Assembly (NCBI GenBank): GCA_030141605.1
Contig: JAQGDQ010000091.1
Location: forward strand, 124,001-188,000
Length of the DNA stretch: 64,000 nucleotides
Reading direction: 5' to 3'
Source of the DNA: Tubiluchus corallicola
Lineage: Eukaryota; Priapulida; Priapulimorpha; Priapulimorphida; Tubiluchidae
Shown piece after piece: positions 12,639 through 23,884 of this stretch. The notes under the pieces were generated by a model that was not told the DNA's origin, ran no database searches, and saw nothing but the letters and a program-made list of their open reading frames with translations. The first letter of the stretch is position 1. Every line of letters starts with the position of its first letter. The position numbers and the translations under genes are program-made.

Positions 12639-15631
12639 ACTTGTTGAAAAGAAGTACTACGTGAACATGACTATTAATGGGCAGTGGAAGCAGAATTTGA
12701 ATACTCTTTGTAATTAATAATGCTGTCATAAACACTGGCTCATGAAACTACAAAACAATATTATGTTCTTTACCACACTTTTTTCGATAAATATAAGAAT
12801 GTGCATTTAGGCGGTGGGTCACACGTGGTAGCTAATAACATCTAACGTCTCGTGGCTGACTTAACTGTCGAGAAATGTATGTCATTAACAATTTTTTTTT
12901 GTAGTTTTATCTACATTATTACCTGACAAACACCGAGTACTAAAAGAAGCATTGAGTAGAATTGAGTCAGCGAGTGTTGGTATTGTTAATCTTGAATACA
13001 AAGGAAATCCTCTTTCGGTTGAGGTATGAGACATTTAGTTAAATGGTGAATCCTTAGTTAACATTTTTACTATTACTACTGCAATGGACTTTTGCCTGCC
13101 AGAACTGGGTATTAATTGCTTTGATCGCAATGTGAGTAAAATACAAGGCAAATTTTTACACCACTGAGTTCACTGTCCAGTCCCAGTATAGAATATCTCT
13201 CCATTTTCAATGTATGAGAAAGGGCAAGCAAACAGTATTTTTACAGGGTGTGTTAGCACACTTTTTAATGTGCACATATACCTTTTCTTTTTGTATAAGC
13301 ATATTTTATTATTCTCAGAATTAACAATAAAGCATTACAATGCTTAACTAAAGTTTCTTCTGAGGTAATGAATTGAACTTGATATATGTAACATACTGTT
13401 TATTTTCCCCCAGAAAGTCTGATGAGAATAATGTAATGATGGTGTTATCAATAATAATAATCAATATGACAACCACGCTATTGTCATATTATCAACTAAA
13501 CCTGAAAACAAGTATTAAAAATGGTTCAGTTGCCCTTTAAACCCAAGATTTAGGAATTTAAGTTCTGCGGGTTGGTTTGTAGCATTCAATTTTGTGCGCG
13601 ATATGAAGCCATCTGATCAACTTGTGAATGCGGAGAGGTGACCCAGAAAACTCGTCACGATACAGGTGTACAAGGTAGAAAACAGTTGAGCTTTGGTATT
13701 GGACCTGAAAACATTACATAGGTCAGACTTTTCGTAATGGCAGTTTTGCTGAACTTTCGAACGAAAATGTTTGTCCATTTAACTACTTTTGATTGCTGCC
13801 GTCATAGTTGATGGGTGAGGATTTTGGACAGTTAATGGACCATTAAGTGTTATGGTGATAGTACTTGTGGCTGGAGGACTACCAGTCGAGCGATAGACGA
13901 GAAGGACACGACAGTTCTCTTGTTTATTTGAGGCCAGCAAGAGGTGTCTAGAGCTTCAGACTATTTCACGGGATCCCGATCTGTAAGTTGATTTATTCTT
14001 TGCCTTACTATGCAGCGTGTCATGGGTACAGATGGACTAATGGTTTTCACAATTGATAAATATTCAATATGAACGTGATCCTACACGAGTTGAAGTCATG
14101 CCAGACATTGAAATTGTGTATGAAGTTTAGCAACGAAATGTTTCCGGGATGCTGCTAATTTACACGTGCTGTCACAGCCCTGAATGCTACTCTTAACCAG
14201 TTAGCTTGCTAGCATTTCCCCAGGGGTGGCTGGTAGTTAGGATAAGCCCTTAGACGAACATTTGCTACGGTTAGTTTAGCTTATGTCCAATGGAAATGTT
14301 ACCAAGACATTATAATATGTTAGTTAAGAACACTGTTTATTTTTGGTGATGTTGCTTAATTTTGGTTTCAATTTTGCCCAATAACGTTTTCTGATATTTT
14401 TGCCAATATTTTGTTTTGATGTATTGTGTTTTAATGACATATTTCGTCGGTTTGATTTTCGTGCCTAATGTTTTGTCATTAAAAGTGATTACAGTATACT
14501 ATAATTATTATTGTTGCATCATTGTCCTGTTGCATTTAATTCGATTAACCGACAAGTGCTAATACAGAATCCCACAAGAACCAAGACCATCTTGAAGTGG
14601 TAGCGCCCCCCGTAGACTACCCTTGCTGCGAAGCCACTATCTGGAGTTTGTGGGCAGATCCCTCTTTAAAGTAAAATTTTATGTAAACTTAGTGCTCGGC
14701 CAAGGAATCTCCAGTGTCTACCTTACATCTAGTCAGGCCTGCCCCATCTGCACTAGTCGTAACAATATACACAGAAAAGAAATCACAAATATATCATAAT
14801 GATGCGGTAGACAAATTTTAATAGTTAAAGGTGAAATTACATAGGTAAACTATGGCATTTTACAAGTCATTATAACATAGAATATCAAAGTGGTTCCTTA
14901 GTTCCTGTAATAAATTTTTTTGTGTCCATCAGTAAAGCTTCATTAATAGATACTGGTAAGGCATCCAAACCGCATATAAGTAATTTCATTCTTTCCACAG
15001 CAGTTAAGCTATAAAAGTTTAAAAAAGGCTGAAGTAAAGAAAATACATGATCAATATAATTGTTTCTAAGATTGGCATAAGCAGAGCAATATAACAGGTA
15101 ATGAGTACGATTTTCAATACATAATTTGCAGTTATTGAAGACAGGTGAACGACATAAGTTATGTTCATATAGAGAATAGTTTAAAGCATTTTTATCAAGA
15201 CGTAATCTACATGTCAATGTTGCAGCATAACGTGGCCCTGTAGAGTAGTAGGATCAATATTTGGGGCGAAGACTACATATTAGAACTTGTTTAAAACTAT
15301 AGAATACCTTAAATCTCAATGCAACAAAGATATATTATAGCTATAACTGCTAATAAAAGTATCGCTCTAACATTTCTTTTTTTAAATATACTAAGAGTTC
15401 ACTCTTATCCCAGCCAGTACTTTTATTGATGTGCTCATGAAAAGGTCATTTGTTGTAAGGTCATACTATTCAGAATTTTGTTGCAATGTATTGCTGCTTT
15501 TTAAATGTTTCTTAACTTCCTCACAATACATTACTCTAGTCTTGTGACCAGGTATTAGAATAATTGTGTCATTTGTTAAGCAGAAAGTCCTATTAATCCA
15601 TTATGTCTTTATACATTTGTTGACATTTTGG

Positions 15632-15681
<50 letters not shown>

Positions 15682-18578
15682 TAGATTGATGTAGGGAGAT
15701 ACAAGCATACAACTTTTTACTATGATTAGTGATCTGGTACTGCTGCTTGTCAAAATGTTGAACGTGCTTTTCACTCTTGTGAATCTCTCCAAATGAACCG
15801 AAGGAGGGAAAGAGCGTTAGGTTAATAGCTGTTGGTAAGGTTTGGTCGTTTGCTACTACCGTTAATTTTTAGGGATTTGGTTATCTGGTTCCATCTAGTG
15901 AAAATGGCAGAATCATGGGAGCAGTCTTTGATTCTTGCGCTTTTCCCCAAATGGATAGGAAGGAGGAAAGAGCATCTCGTTTTACGGTAGTATTGTTTAT
16001 TATTTTTTCCTTTTTAGGAAATTGCTTTAAACAACTGGATAATTTTTAAAGTTTCTTTTGCCTAGCAGGAGCTTTATCAGTGTTTTGTTTGTTAATGTGT
16101 ACAAATAGTTTTTTCTGCCGGAAAATGACTGTACATTTCTGTCACTGTATTTATAATTAAATGTTGAAAACTCAGTATTTTGACGGACTTCGGTATTGGC
16201 GTGCAGAATTATCCATATTGATACAATTTTTGAATGAGTTTTAAAGAAATTCAACATGACTGTTTTCGCGGATTACGTAATTTTCTAGATCGTGCCAGTG
16301 TGTAACCATACTGTCATGCGTTGATGAACCTACTCACATATGTTAATAATGCATACTTATCTATATCATTTATATAAGATTTATAAAATGAAACACTTAG
16401 TTACTTTATTTTGCAATCAGATCTATGCAGAATTTTACTAAAGGTATGAGTAGGACAGTTTTCACTTTATATTAAAGACCTAGTTTACTACTGATGTCTT
16501 TTTATATTTGTATGCCAGAAGAATCCAACTACGGTTGTGTTATAGTGACAGCAATTGCTTGAAAAAATTATTTTGACCATGTAGTTCATGCTACTATAAA
16601 ATGATAGTACAGTGTTTATCACTACAAAAGTGCCACTGAATCATTGATTTTCCTAATTTTCTCTCACAGCTATCAAACTGAACAAATTCCAGTATTGGTG
16701 CAGTATTTAGACATCTGCCTAATGAATGGCAAAAGTACTCATAATAATATTTGTTATGCTTAAATGAATCATTGATTCTGTTGAAACATTCAACTAAAGC
16801 AGTAATTATCAAACTTTGAAATCTCGTGATTGCCTTTACCACACTAATTAATGTACAATATTAAAAGAATTTTTATCATAGTGTATGATGGGTGGTGCAT
16901 GGTTTAAAGAAAAGTTTGGTGATCCTGATCTGGTTAGTGAGGATGATCTCTTGAAAGCTGCTACAGAGTCTTTGCAAACTCATTTGGGAATATCGCAAGA
17001 CCCAATTCGGTCGCTAGTCACAGTAAATAAGGTAAAAGTCAGATGTAGTTTATTGTTGACTACACTTTTATTTTCTGTTACATACGATGCAATGTTTATC
17101 CCAATCAAGAGATTTTAGCTAGTGTTTATATTTGCATTTAAGAAAAAGAATTGGAATATGTGTATATAATTAAAACGTATGATGCATGTGGTGGCTTTCA
17201 TCAAAATTGCTTGGCAATTGTACTGTGTTATTACTTAGTCTAATTCACTTTCTATTTCTTTTTGCTTGAGCAGACTTTCTTGATAGTGAATTTGTCGGGC
17301 ATCTTTCCCCCATCTTGTCAGTATAGATTTACACAGCTTCTGTTTTTAGATATGAGGTGCTAATACTTTACTGTAATGCTAAGTAAGCTGCAGCAATGTA
17401 AATTGCAAATGATAAGTAAATGGGAAACAATTATTTTTAAAGTCTAACCAAATAAAGGTAGCAAATGACAAAAACATCAACATATCTGTAGAACTAGTTC
17501 AAGTGTGCCAGTTTGAAGCAAAGGAAAATTGTTGTGTTTGCTTATAGCAATATATAATTTTTTAATTGAACACTGATTTTAACTCGCTAGAATAAGATTT
17601 ATGATTATATTACGGTACTAAATGAATAATCGAAATGATACGACTAATAAATACCGTATTTTCCCGTGTATAAGAGACCCTTTTTTGCTCAGAATTTTCA
17701 CTTTAAAAATAGGGGGTCTCTTATACACGGGAGTAAGTCTTTTCAATCAGATGCATAAATTGTGACACTAATGATTTTAAAGAAATAAGTGCTCTACAAC
17801 TGTTTTATTTCGAATAATTATAGTTTCCTTTCAATAAATCTTCTCCATGGCTAAATTCTAATGATAAAATTATTAATATTAATCACGAAGTGGATGCAAG
17901 ATGCCGACTCCAATCTGACACCAACTGGCAAGATAAGAAAGCCAACCCTTGGAGAAGTCTGCAGCTGGGTCCTCAAGGCATGGAATGGTGTAAAGCTAGA
18001 GGTCATTATTAAATCTTTCAAGAAGTGTGGCATCTCCAATGCCATGGACGGCACAGAGGACAATGCCATTTTTGAGCAGAGTGACTCCTCTGATGATGAA
18101 CTGGCTGGAATTGCAGTTGATATTTTTGATGAGAGTGATGAGGAATTTAATGATTTCTATGATGAATAAAGTTATTCATTACCAAAAAACTTTTTTCCAG
18201 AATTTTTGCCTAAAAATTGAAGGGGTCTCTTATACACAAGGGTCTCTTATACACGGGAAAATACGGTACTTGGTTTCTATAAATTTGACGACACTGCTTA
18301 AATTGTCACTTAAAGCAATCTTGTTTTTGTGATTTTTTTATATACTTCTTGTTTCTTAGGAATGTATTCCACAGTACCGGATTGGACATTACAGCATACT
18401 GGAAGATTGTGTTTTACACATAAATGAACATAAACTCCCTCTCAGCCTTCTCGGGTCATCTTACACAGGTGTGAGTGTTAACGACTGCATTTACAACACT
18501 TGCAATGAAGTAATATCAGTAGGAGAGGGAATGTCTTCTAGAAAAGAAAAATCCACACAAGTTTCCTTTAAAATGTGA
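7525..18578 (+). CDS. PPOX: Protoporphyrinogen oxidase
   Basis: FAD enzyme that oxidises protoporphyrinogen IX to protoporphyrin IX, the penultimate step of haem synthesis, on the inner mitochondrial membrane. Exons: 7525-7614, 8765-8899, 9595-9840, 10244-10388, 10642-10832, 11755-11815, 12905-13023, 15873-15986, 16882-17031, 18360-18578. All junctions are GT-AG (the donor after 9840 is a weak GTTTGT) and all phases agree, giving 489 aa against about 477 in mammals. The N-terminal dinucleotide fold GGGISGL is at 8-14, the FAD-ribose Glu at 35, LGGW at 40-43, ELGPRSMRP at 56-64, and the C-terminal FAD motif GSSYTGVSVNDC at 449-460. The ATG follows AAA and falls exactly where family members begin. 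Introns hold a CT microsatellite, a LINE tail and a pogo element. No frame breaks, so likely functional. Confidence 0.95.
12465..12638. repeat. CT-rich microsatellite in PPOX intron
   Basis: Pyrimidine-only tract, nearly pure (TC)n from about 12590 to 12633 with interrupted CT/TTTC upstream. It sits between exons 6 and 7 of PPOX. Long frames on both strands here are products of the repeat. Confidence 0.9.
14170..14576. mobile_element. Possible solo or truncated LTR in PPOX intron 7
   Basis: The segment opens TGTCACAGCC and ends AATCCCACA, the TG...CA form of an LTR. A primer-binding-like TGGTAGCGCC follows at about 14599. No target duplication or second LTR is visible, so this is only a suggestion. 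Confidence 0.22.
14885..15250 (-). mobile_element. LINE ORF2 C-terminal fragment in PPOX intron 7
   Basis: The minus strand encodes about 120 residues, GPRYAATLTCRLRLDKNALN at the start, then CKLC and ENRTHYLLYCSAYANLR. This is the post-RT segment of CR1/L2-like LINEs (RLRL, C-x2-C, H-Y-L-L-x-C). It lies antisense to PPOX, is open to a TAA and has no RT upstream, so it looks like a 5'-truncated insertion. Confidence 0.65.
15635..15678. repeat. (AT)n microsatellite
   Basis: About 22 uninterrupted AT dinucleotides inside PPOX intron 7. Confidence 0.95.
17652..18268 (+). mobile_element. pogo-type DNA transposon, internally deleted
   Basis: Perfect terminal inverted repeats of at least 27 bp begin CCGTATTTTCCCGTGTATAA at 17654 and end with the reverse complement at 18266. 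TA target duplications lie at 17652-17653 and 18267-18268. Inside, an open frame at 17861-18168 encodes the C-terminal part of a pogo/Tigger transposase (SWVLKAWNGVKLEVIIKSFK, then CGISNAMDGTEDN and an acidic tail). The DDE core and DNA-binding domain are missing, so the copy is non-autonomous. The motif GGGTCTCTTATACACGGG also occurs inside the left end (17711-17731, inverted) and twice at the right end, so each end is partly duplicated. Confidence 0.85.
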
Positions 18579-18709
18579 TGTTGAGGGCACATTAAGCTTA
18601 CATAAATTTTGATCTAAGTCACATAGCTTTTAAGCTTAGCATGTAGCTGCTTATAAATGAGATTATTTTGTTTAGGCAGAGACTACTGGGAAATGTAGAT
18701 TGTGAAAAG

Positions 18710-18715
18710 AATAAA
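18710..18715 (+). terminator. Poly(A) signal AATAAA after PPOX
   Basis: AATAAA 132 bases past the PPOX stop codon. It is the first such hexamer downstream on the plus strand. Confidence 0.5.
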
Positions 18716-18719
18716 AAAA

Positions 18720-19956
18720 ATTATACTTCTATTATGTTGGCAAAAGACAACAGGAGGCAAACTGATGAGATCTGTCCAATGAAAATGGCCCTATGCTTAT
18801 GGATACAAGTGACATCCATGTTTTTGTTCCTTCTTGTTTTAAAAACCTTTTGTAAATTGGATGACCTGTTATCTATAATGTTAAGCAATGTTAATCATTG
18901 GTAGCAGAACACTGATGAGAATAAAGCGACAGATAACTTACTAACCACAGTGTGTGCATGGTTAAGAAGTAGTGCTGGGTTTGGTTAGTAAGTCAATGGT
19001 TGAATCAGAAAACTGCCATAACCGTTAGGTCTAGTTGGTGTGTGCTGAATTCCAGCTTCTGGTGTTTTAAACTATAAAAAATTGTAATGAGGTAAAAGTA
19101 TATTTATTTTTGTCTGTTGATAGGCAGACTGAACTAGCCTTTCTTAAAACAATTTCTGGGCATGTTTGAATGTACTGTGAAGTATTCACCATGATGTCAC
19201 CTTCATTATTGAAATCACTACAAAAAACTATAAACCAGGCTATTAAACCGGTAATCACCCACTTGGCCAGTGTTAAATATCGCCAGTCTGTTGTTTTGCC
19301 AGTCTATCATTTCACTAGTCTCATCTCACCTGTCTATTATCTTCGACAGTCTATCTTTTCGCCAGGCTATTATTTTGCCATTCTATCTGCCAAAATGATG
19401 TACTGGCAAAATTATGCACTGGCAAAGTGTGAACTGCAAAATGGCATGCAGTACATTAAATCGCAGTAAAGCTTTCCTTTCATTTAATGATAAGTTAGGA
19501 TTTTTCTTTGTAAATAGTTAGCTTTAAGGGTTTCTGTGATATTGATAATTGTGATGTTATCTGTCGTCGCATTTTTTCACATAAGTGGTGCTGGAGAAAA
19601 CTTAGATATTGATTTCATCTGATTTTGTTCGTAGCCAACTTTTTTGCAAACATATGGAAAATGTTTTGTAATAGAAACTTGTTATAAAGTAAAGGTACTT
19701 AAAATGGTTGAAATATATATGCCTGAAATGAGAAAAACTAGTTGGTGTTTTTGTGATACATTTTCTCATGGTAAGACTTTTCTAGTTATGTGCACTATTA
19801 AGTGTATAAAACTCTACCGAGAAATCATGATTAAGGATCTTTACAATTCTTTAATACCAGTGTTTAACAAGTTTGGTATTTCCTGAGACATGACATTTGA
19901 TAGTGTTCAGTGTATGCTGTAAACATACATTAAGTTCATGCTTTATAAATAATTAG
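18720..19956. other. Intergenic stretch between convergent PPOX and LicD-family gene
   Basis: No supported gene. Around 19270-19420 there is a degenerate array of the word GCCAGTCTATYATTTT with a period of roughly 20 bases. Frames at 19170-19469 and 19644-19886 show no family resemblance. Confidence 0.45.
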
Positions 19957-21442
19957 CTATAGATGTACTGCATGCTTTAGCTGAAATGAGAACGGACCAT
20001 TTGTTACAGCATCTACTGGCTCTGATACGAAGCAAGAGCGAAGTGTTTCATTTCGAAATTTGAGCATTTCAATGACTCCTCCCCATTCTGTATGTATTTC
20101 TCTTGTAACCACAGGGTAATCAGTCAGCAAATCTGTGCATTTAACATATTCACTTGCATTGCTGCTGTTCTTTGTACTCTTCCTACCACAGTGAAATGTC
20201 TCGTTGTTATTCAGATACAGCAGAAATTTCCTTGTATCTCGTGGTGCCGGTAAAAGCTGATTCCCCAGTGGACGGTCATGCAGCGGAAGCACAATGTTAA
20301 TTGGCCACATATGACCTTGTTCAGATTTATATCCATGTTCCCAGATGTGTGATGTATTTTGGCTGAAAAATGTTATATTTATATGAGGATATGGAACTTT
20401 TGTCTGTGTTGGATGTAGGAAAAATAGAAGGTAATTTTGTTCGCTGATGATTGCAAATTCGGGTCCAATGGTTTCTTTGAAGAAACTCTCTACAAACATC
20501 CTCTTTTCTTCTGATATCATTATTGCAAAGTTTTTAGTCCATGGTAGCAAGTCGTGCATCATGTATGACCCTAAAAATGTTAAAAAGGTGAACCAAAAGA
20601 AAATGAGCTTGTATAAGAAAGTTAAGTTGCACCTCTAAATGTACAGGTCTAGAAAAAATTAGTGACAGATTTCTTTATGTATAAAAACATAGTGTACCTT
20701 TCATGATGATATCTTTAACTAGTATTAATAATAGTATAACTTCATTACTGACCAGGTATGCATATCCATTTTCACTTGATTGAAAGAAATGAGATTAAAC
20801 TTTGAAGACTTTTGAAACGTTTACCTTTGTTGTAATTGTATTATTGTTTGTTTGGTGTGTTAAAGTAATTGTTATGTAAAAAAGCTTGACGAGCTCTACA
20901 CTGGATACTAGTGTGTTGATTTTTTGCTTGTGGGCTTTTCCAGTGACCTTTATATTCACACTGTATTACCATTTGACGATATGCAATGACTTGCCTAATA
21001 GTGTATCACCATGAATTAGAAAAGTGATACTTTTTGATTTGAGCAACAAATCGAGCATTTTCATCAATGCCAGCAATTTCCAATATTCATTCTGTTTCAT
21101 CAAGCGTGGCTGCTTTTCTGATGATTTCCACGGAACCACTGGACCGATGACACATGTCCCGGATTGCGTAAGAATATTTTGTGCTTGACCGGTACCATTA
21201 ATTAATGCTTGTGACACATGACTGTCACAGGGTGGCAATTCAGATAACTGTCGCTTCCAGGAGGCATTAATTTTCAAAGGAATTGCACGTATGTATTTCA
21301 CATAGTCGGAGTATGACAATCCAAGTCCATAAGTAAAAACGACACAGCCTGTCAATGTTGCAATTAATGTAATTATAATGATTACAATCACCCAATAATT
21401 ACAGTTTCTGTCCTTTTTAAGGTATATGCTAGTAATCATCAT
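19957..21442 (-). CDS. LicD-family type II membrane protein, aspartate motif degenerate
   Basis: Two exons: 20995-21442 and 19957-20570, 353 aa. ATG at 21442 (GAAATGATG); the frame is open slightly upstream but without an ATG. Residues 16-41 form one hydrophobic helix behind a short basic tail, so a Golgi/ER type II protein is likely. The C-terminal part carries several N-glycosylation sequons (for example NGT, NIT, NTS, NET, NSS). The LicD fold is marked by ITFLIHGDTLLG at 139-150, then SYMMHDLLPW at 151-160. The family's PWDDDxD becomes PWTKNFA, so the metal-binding aspartates are absent. LicD and fukutin-type proteins transfer phospho-sugars or phosphocholine; here catalysis is doubtful. 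The two exons join in frame only through a GC donor (TTAG/GCAAGT) and a TTTTTAG acceptor. Paralogue identity is not resolved. Confidence 0.7.
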
Positions 21443-23367
21443 TTCTATGGTAATTAAAATAGGTGTACTGCACTTCTCACGTATAAACTTGCTTGAAGTC
21501 CATGCCCACACTATAGAATTATGTAAACTGTGCTCTGTGCCTAACTGTAGCTCCTATGACAGAAATTGTTTGCCAGGGCAAAGTATAGTTTTGTTTGATC
21601 AAGCTGTGCTTGCAGAGTGTTTAATGTTCTGGCATAATGACATGAAAACAGCATTTACAACTGCACCCATCCTAATGAGGAATTTCTTTGTTAGGATGGA
21701 GAACAGGGACTAGTCTAGAATTTACATAGTACTATTTATGTTCACTAAATACAATTTGTCGATGAGTAGATGAAAAGGTATCAACGTAACACACATGCAA
21801 TAGCAAAATTGTGAAAAAGGTCACTGACATTACTGTGTCAATGAAGCACAAGAACTTGGCAAATTTTAATTTATTGTTTAGTGTAATGTGTGGCACCCAT
21901 GACTGGTTATGTAATCATCATAGTTCCTGTACTTTTATGCAACTTGTTTCTGAGATGTAACTGCTGCTGTGGCCTAAGTACTTGCCCTCCTAAAAATGTA
22001 TGGGTACAGCATCATTTTAAAGCATGATTTGAATTTGGATACTGTTATTTTCCAAAAAATATTTACTTTCTTAGTGTTAGCCAGTATGAGTACGAAAACT
22101 AATGCTGAAATGTGAGTTGTTAAACTGCTACAAAATTCTTCTGGTGGCAGAGCAAAAATAAATAAACTAATATACAGTTTTTACCAAATTTATTTAGAAT
22201 AAATATTGTTATTTACATTTAAACCACCTAGAAATTCACCATACAAAAAATCTGTTGCGAAAAAGCCGAATAATGAAAATGCCGTGGTTATAAAATTACT
22301 TCGGCTACATGCACTAGACAGTGTCATGTACATATTTTAATGCCCACATACTAACAAAAATACATGTGAATCTCGTTTTACAGATAAGGAAGAAGACAGA
22401 AAATTTTGAAAGTACTATACTTGTAATTTACACATTGCAAAACATATTATACTGGTTTTAGTAGCCAAGTGAAAACTACAATTTTTGAAAGTATCAAGAA
22501 TACAAAAATTATTAAAATCCTATACTCTACATAGAACATTTTTAATTAACATCTGCCATGTAGCAGTTATTTGCCATGCAAAGGCCGAGGAGTTCTATTT
22601 GCCATAACTTTAAGGATGACATGAAATATACTATTGAAGTAGTTGAACACACACAATCAAGCAGGCAGTTAAAAACTTGGATTCTTCATCATGCTTGCTC
22701 ATGCCATGTTGGGAAGCAATTAAAAAACGATTTCAGTGATTATCCTGATTGTAAACTGTAAACTTTATCTATGCCTTTCACTAATTTGTGCTGTTGCTTC
22801 ACGACATTACACAATTCATGCAAATCAATTTTACTACTTTGTTTAAAAAACTATGGAATTAGTCGTCTCTTTGTCTTACAAATACCTCTCATTAACATCA
22901 TAGCTGGGCAGACTCATAGGCCCAAACATACACATACATGATGGCACTCATATTGTGTCTCAAAATGCTAAATAATAACTTACTAAAAACAAATAACATA
23001 TATATTATCTCTACTTGGATGATTTCTTTCCTTGATGATGACCGGTGTCACTTCTTGTAGCATCCTGTTTAAGTGCAAGATAAATTAGTTATTTGCTTAA
23101 CTTTCAAGTCTATATTTTGACATATTTCCACAACACTATGTCATCCAAAAGTGTTTAATTTAATATAAGTGACTTAACCTGTGCAGGTTTGTTAAAAATA
23201 TTTCAGACATCTTACTATTTGGCTGCACAGCAATTATAACCAGCTATCATACCAAAGCCAAAAAAATAATAGAATGTTAATGGTACAGTTTGCACAGAAA
23301 TCATTATTGTCTACTGCCTGTAAATGAAATTTGCAACTTCAGATCAGTTTTGAAGAACAAAATGCTG
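21443..23367. other. Intergenic stretch, no gene recognised
   Basis: AT-rich, many stops. Open frames at 21426-21713 and 22576-22761 resemble nothing and lack splice context. Confidence 0.45.
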
Positions 23368-23375
23368 CACCAAAG

Positions 23376-23773
23376 CAGGGGCGGAGCGAGGGGGGGCGCC
23401 CCCCTGCAAAATCGGACAAATTTTTTTGCAGTGAAAATTGCAGTTCGCATGTAATCATTTTCAATATGAATTAGAATTAGGTAAAAAAATGTTTGGTAGC
23501 TTCAGTATATTATTTTCTTAAAACTTGTGTGTGATAAATTTCTGTAAATAACAATTTAGTTAGAGGCACATTAATAACGTTAGGTTAACTGAGAGTTAAT
23601 TTTCTCATTATTGCTTTGTCCGCTACGCCGTCCTACACACATGCTAATTATAGGCCTGCATGCAGTATAAAAGGGGTTTAAAATTGGCTTAACCATTATT
23701 TAACCACTTCGGATACCTCGCCCCCCAGAAAATTCTTGCGCCCCCCTGCTTGCCACATCTAGTTCCGCCCCTG
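23376..23773. mobile_element. hAT-type MITE with 8-bp target duplication
   Basis: The 398-bp element begins CAGGGGCGGA and ends TCCGCCCCTG (10-bp perfect inverted termini). It is flanked by the direct repeat CACCAAAG at 23368-23375 and 23774-23781. The CAGGGGCGGA terminus and the 8-bp duplication are characteristic of the hAT superfamily. No coding capacity. It also carries internal runs of G and C next to each end. Confidence 0.88.
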
Positions 23774-23853
23774 CACCAAAGTTCAGCATGGCTGTACTAC
23801 AAGTTACATACTAAACTGACATCAAATGCTAATGCAGCACTAAATTCATTTTC

Positions 23854-23859
23854 TTTATT
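23854..23859 (-). terminator. Poly(A) signal for IMPACT
   Basis: AATAAA on the minus strand (TTTATT on plus), about 26 bases past the IMPACT stop. Another AATAAA overlaps the stop region itself. Confidence 0.6.
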
Positions 23860-23884
23860 AAAGATTCATTAGTCACAATAGGTT

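Noticed and set aside
12387-12717. Several frames of 68-88 codons on both strands
   Set aside because: They are translations of the CT microsatellite (Ser/Leu or Arg/Glu repeats).
19644-19886. 80-codon plus-strand frame
   Set aside because: Biased composition, no family resemblance, lies in the intergenic gap.
21443-21511. Upstream extension of the LicD-family protein
   Set aside because: The extension begins at a GTG; the first ATG in frame is at 21442 and gives a normal short cytosolic tail.
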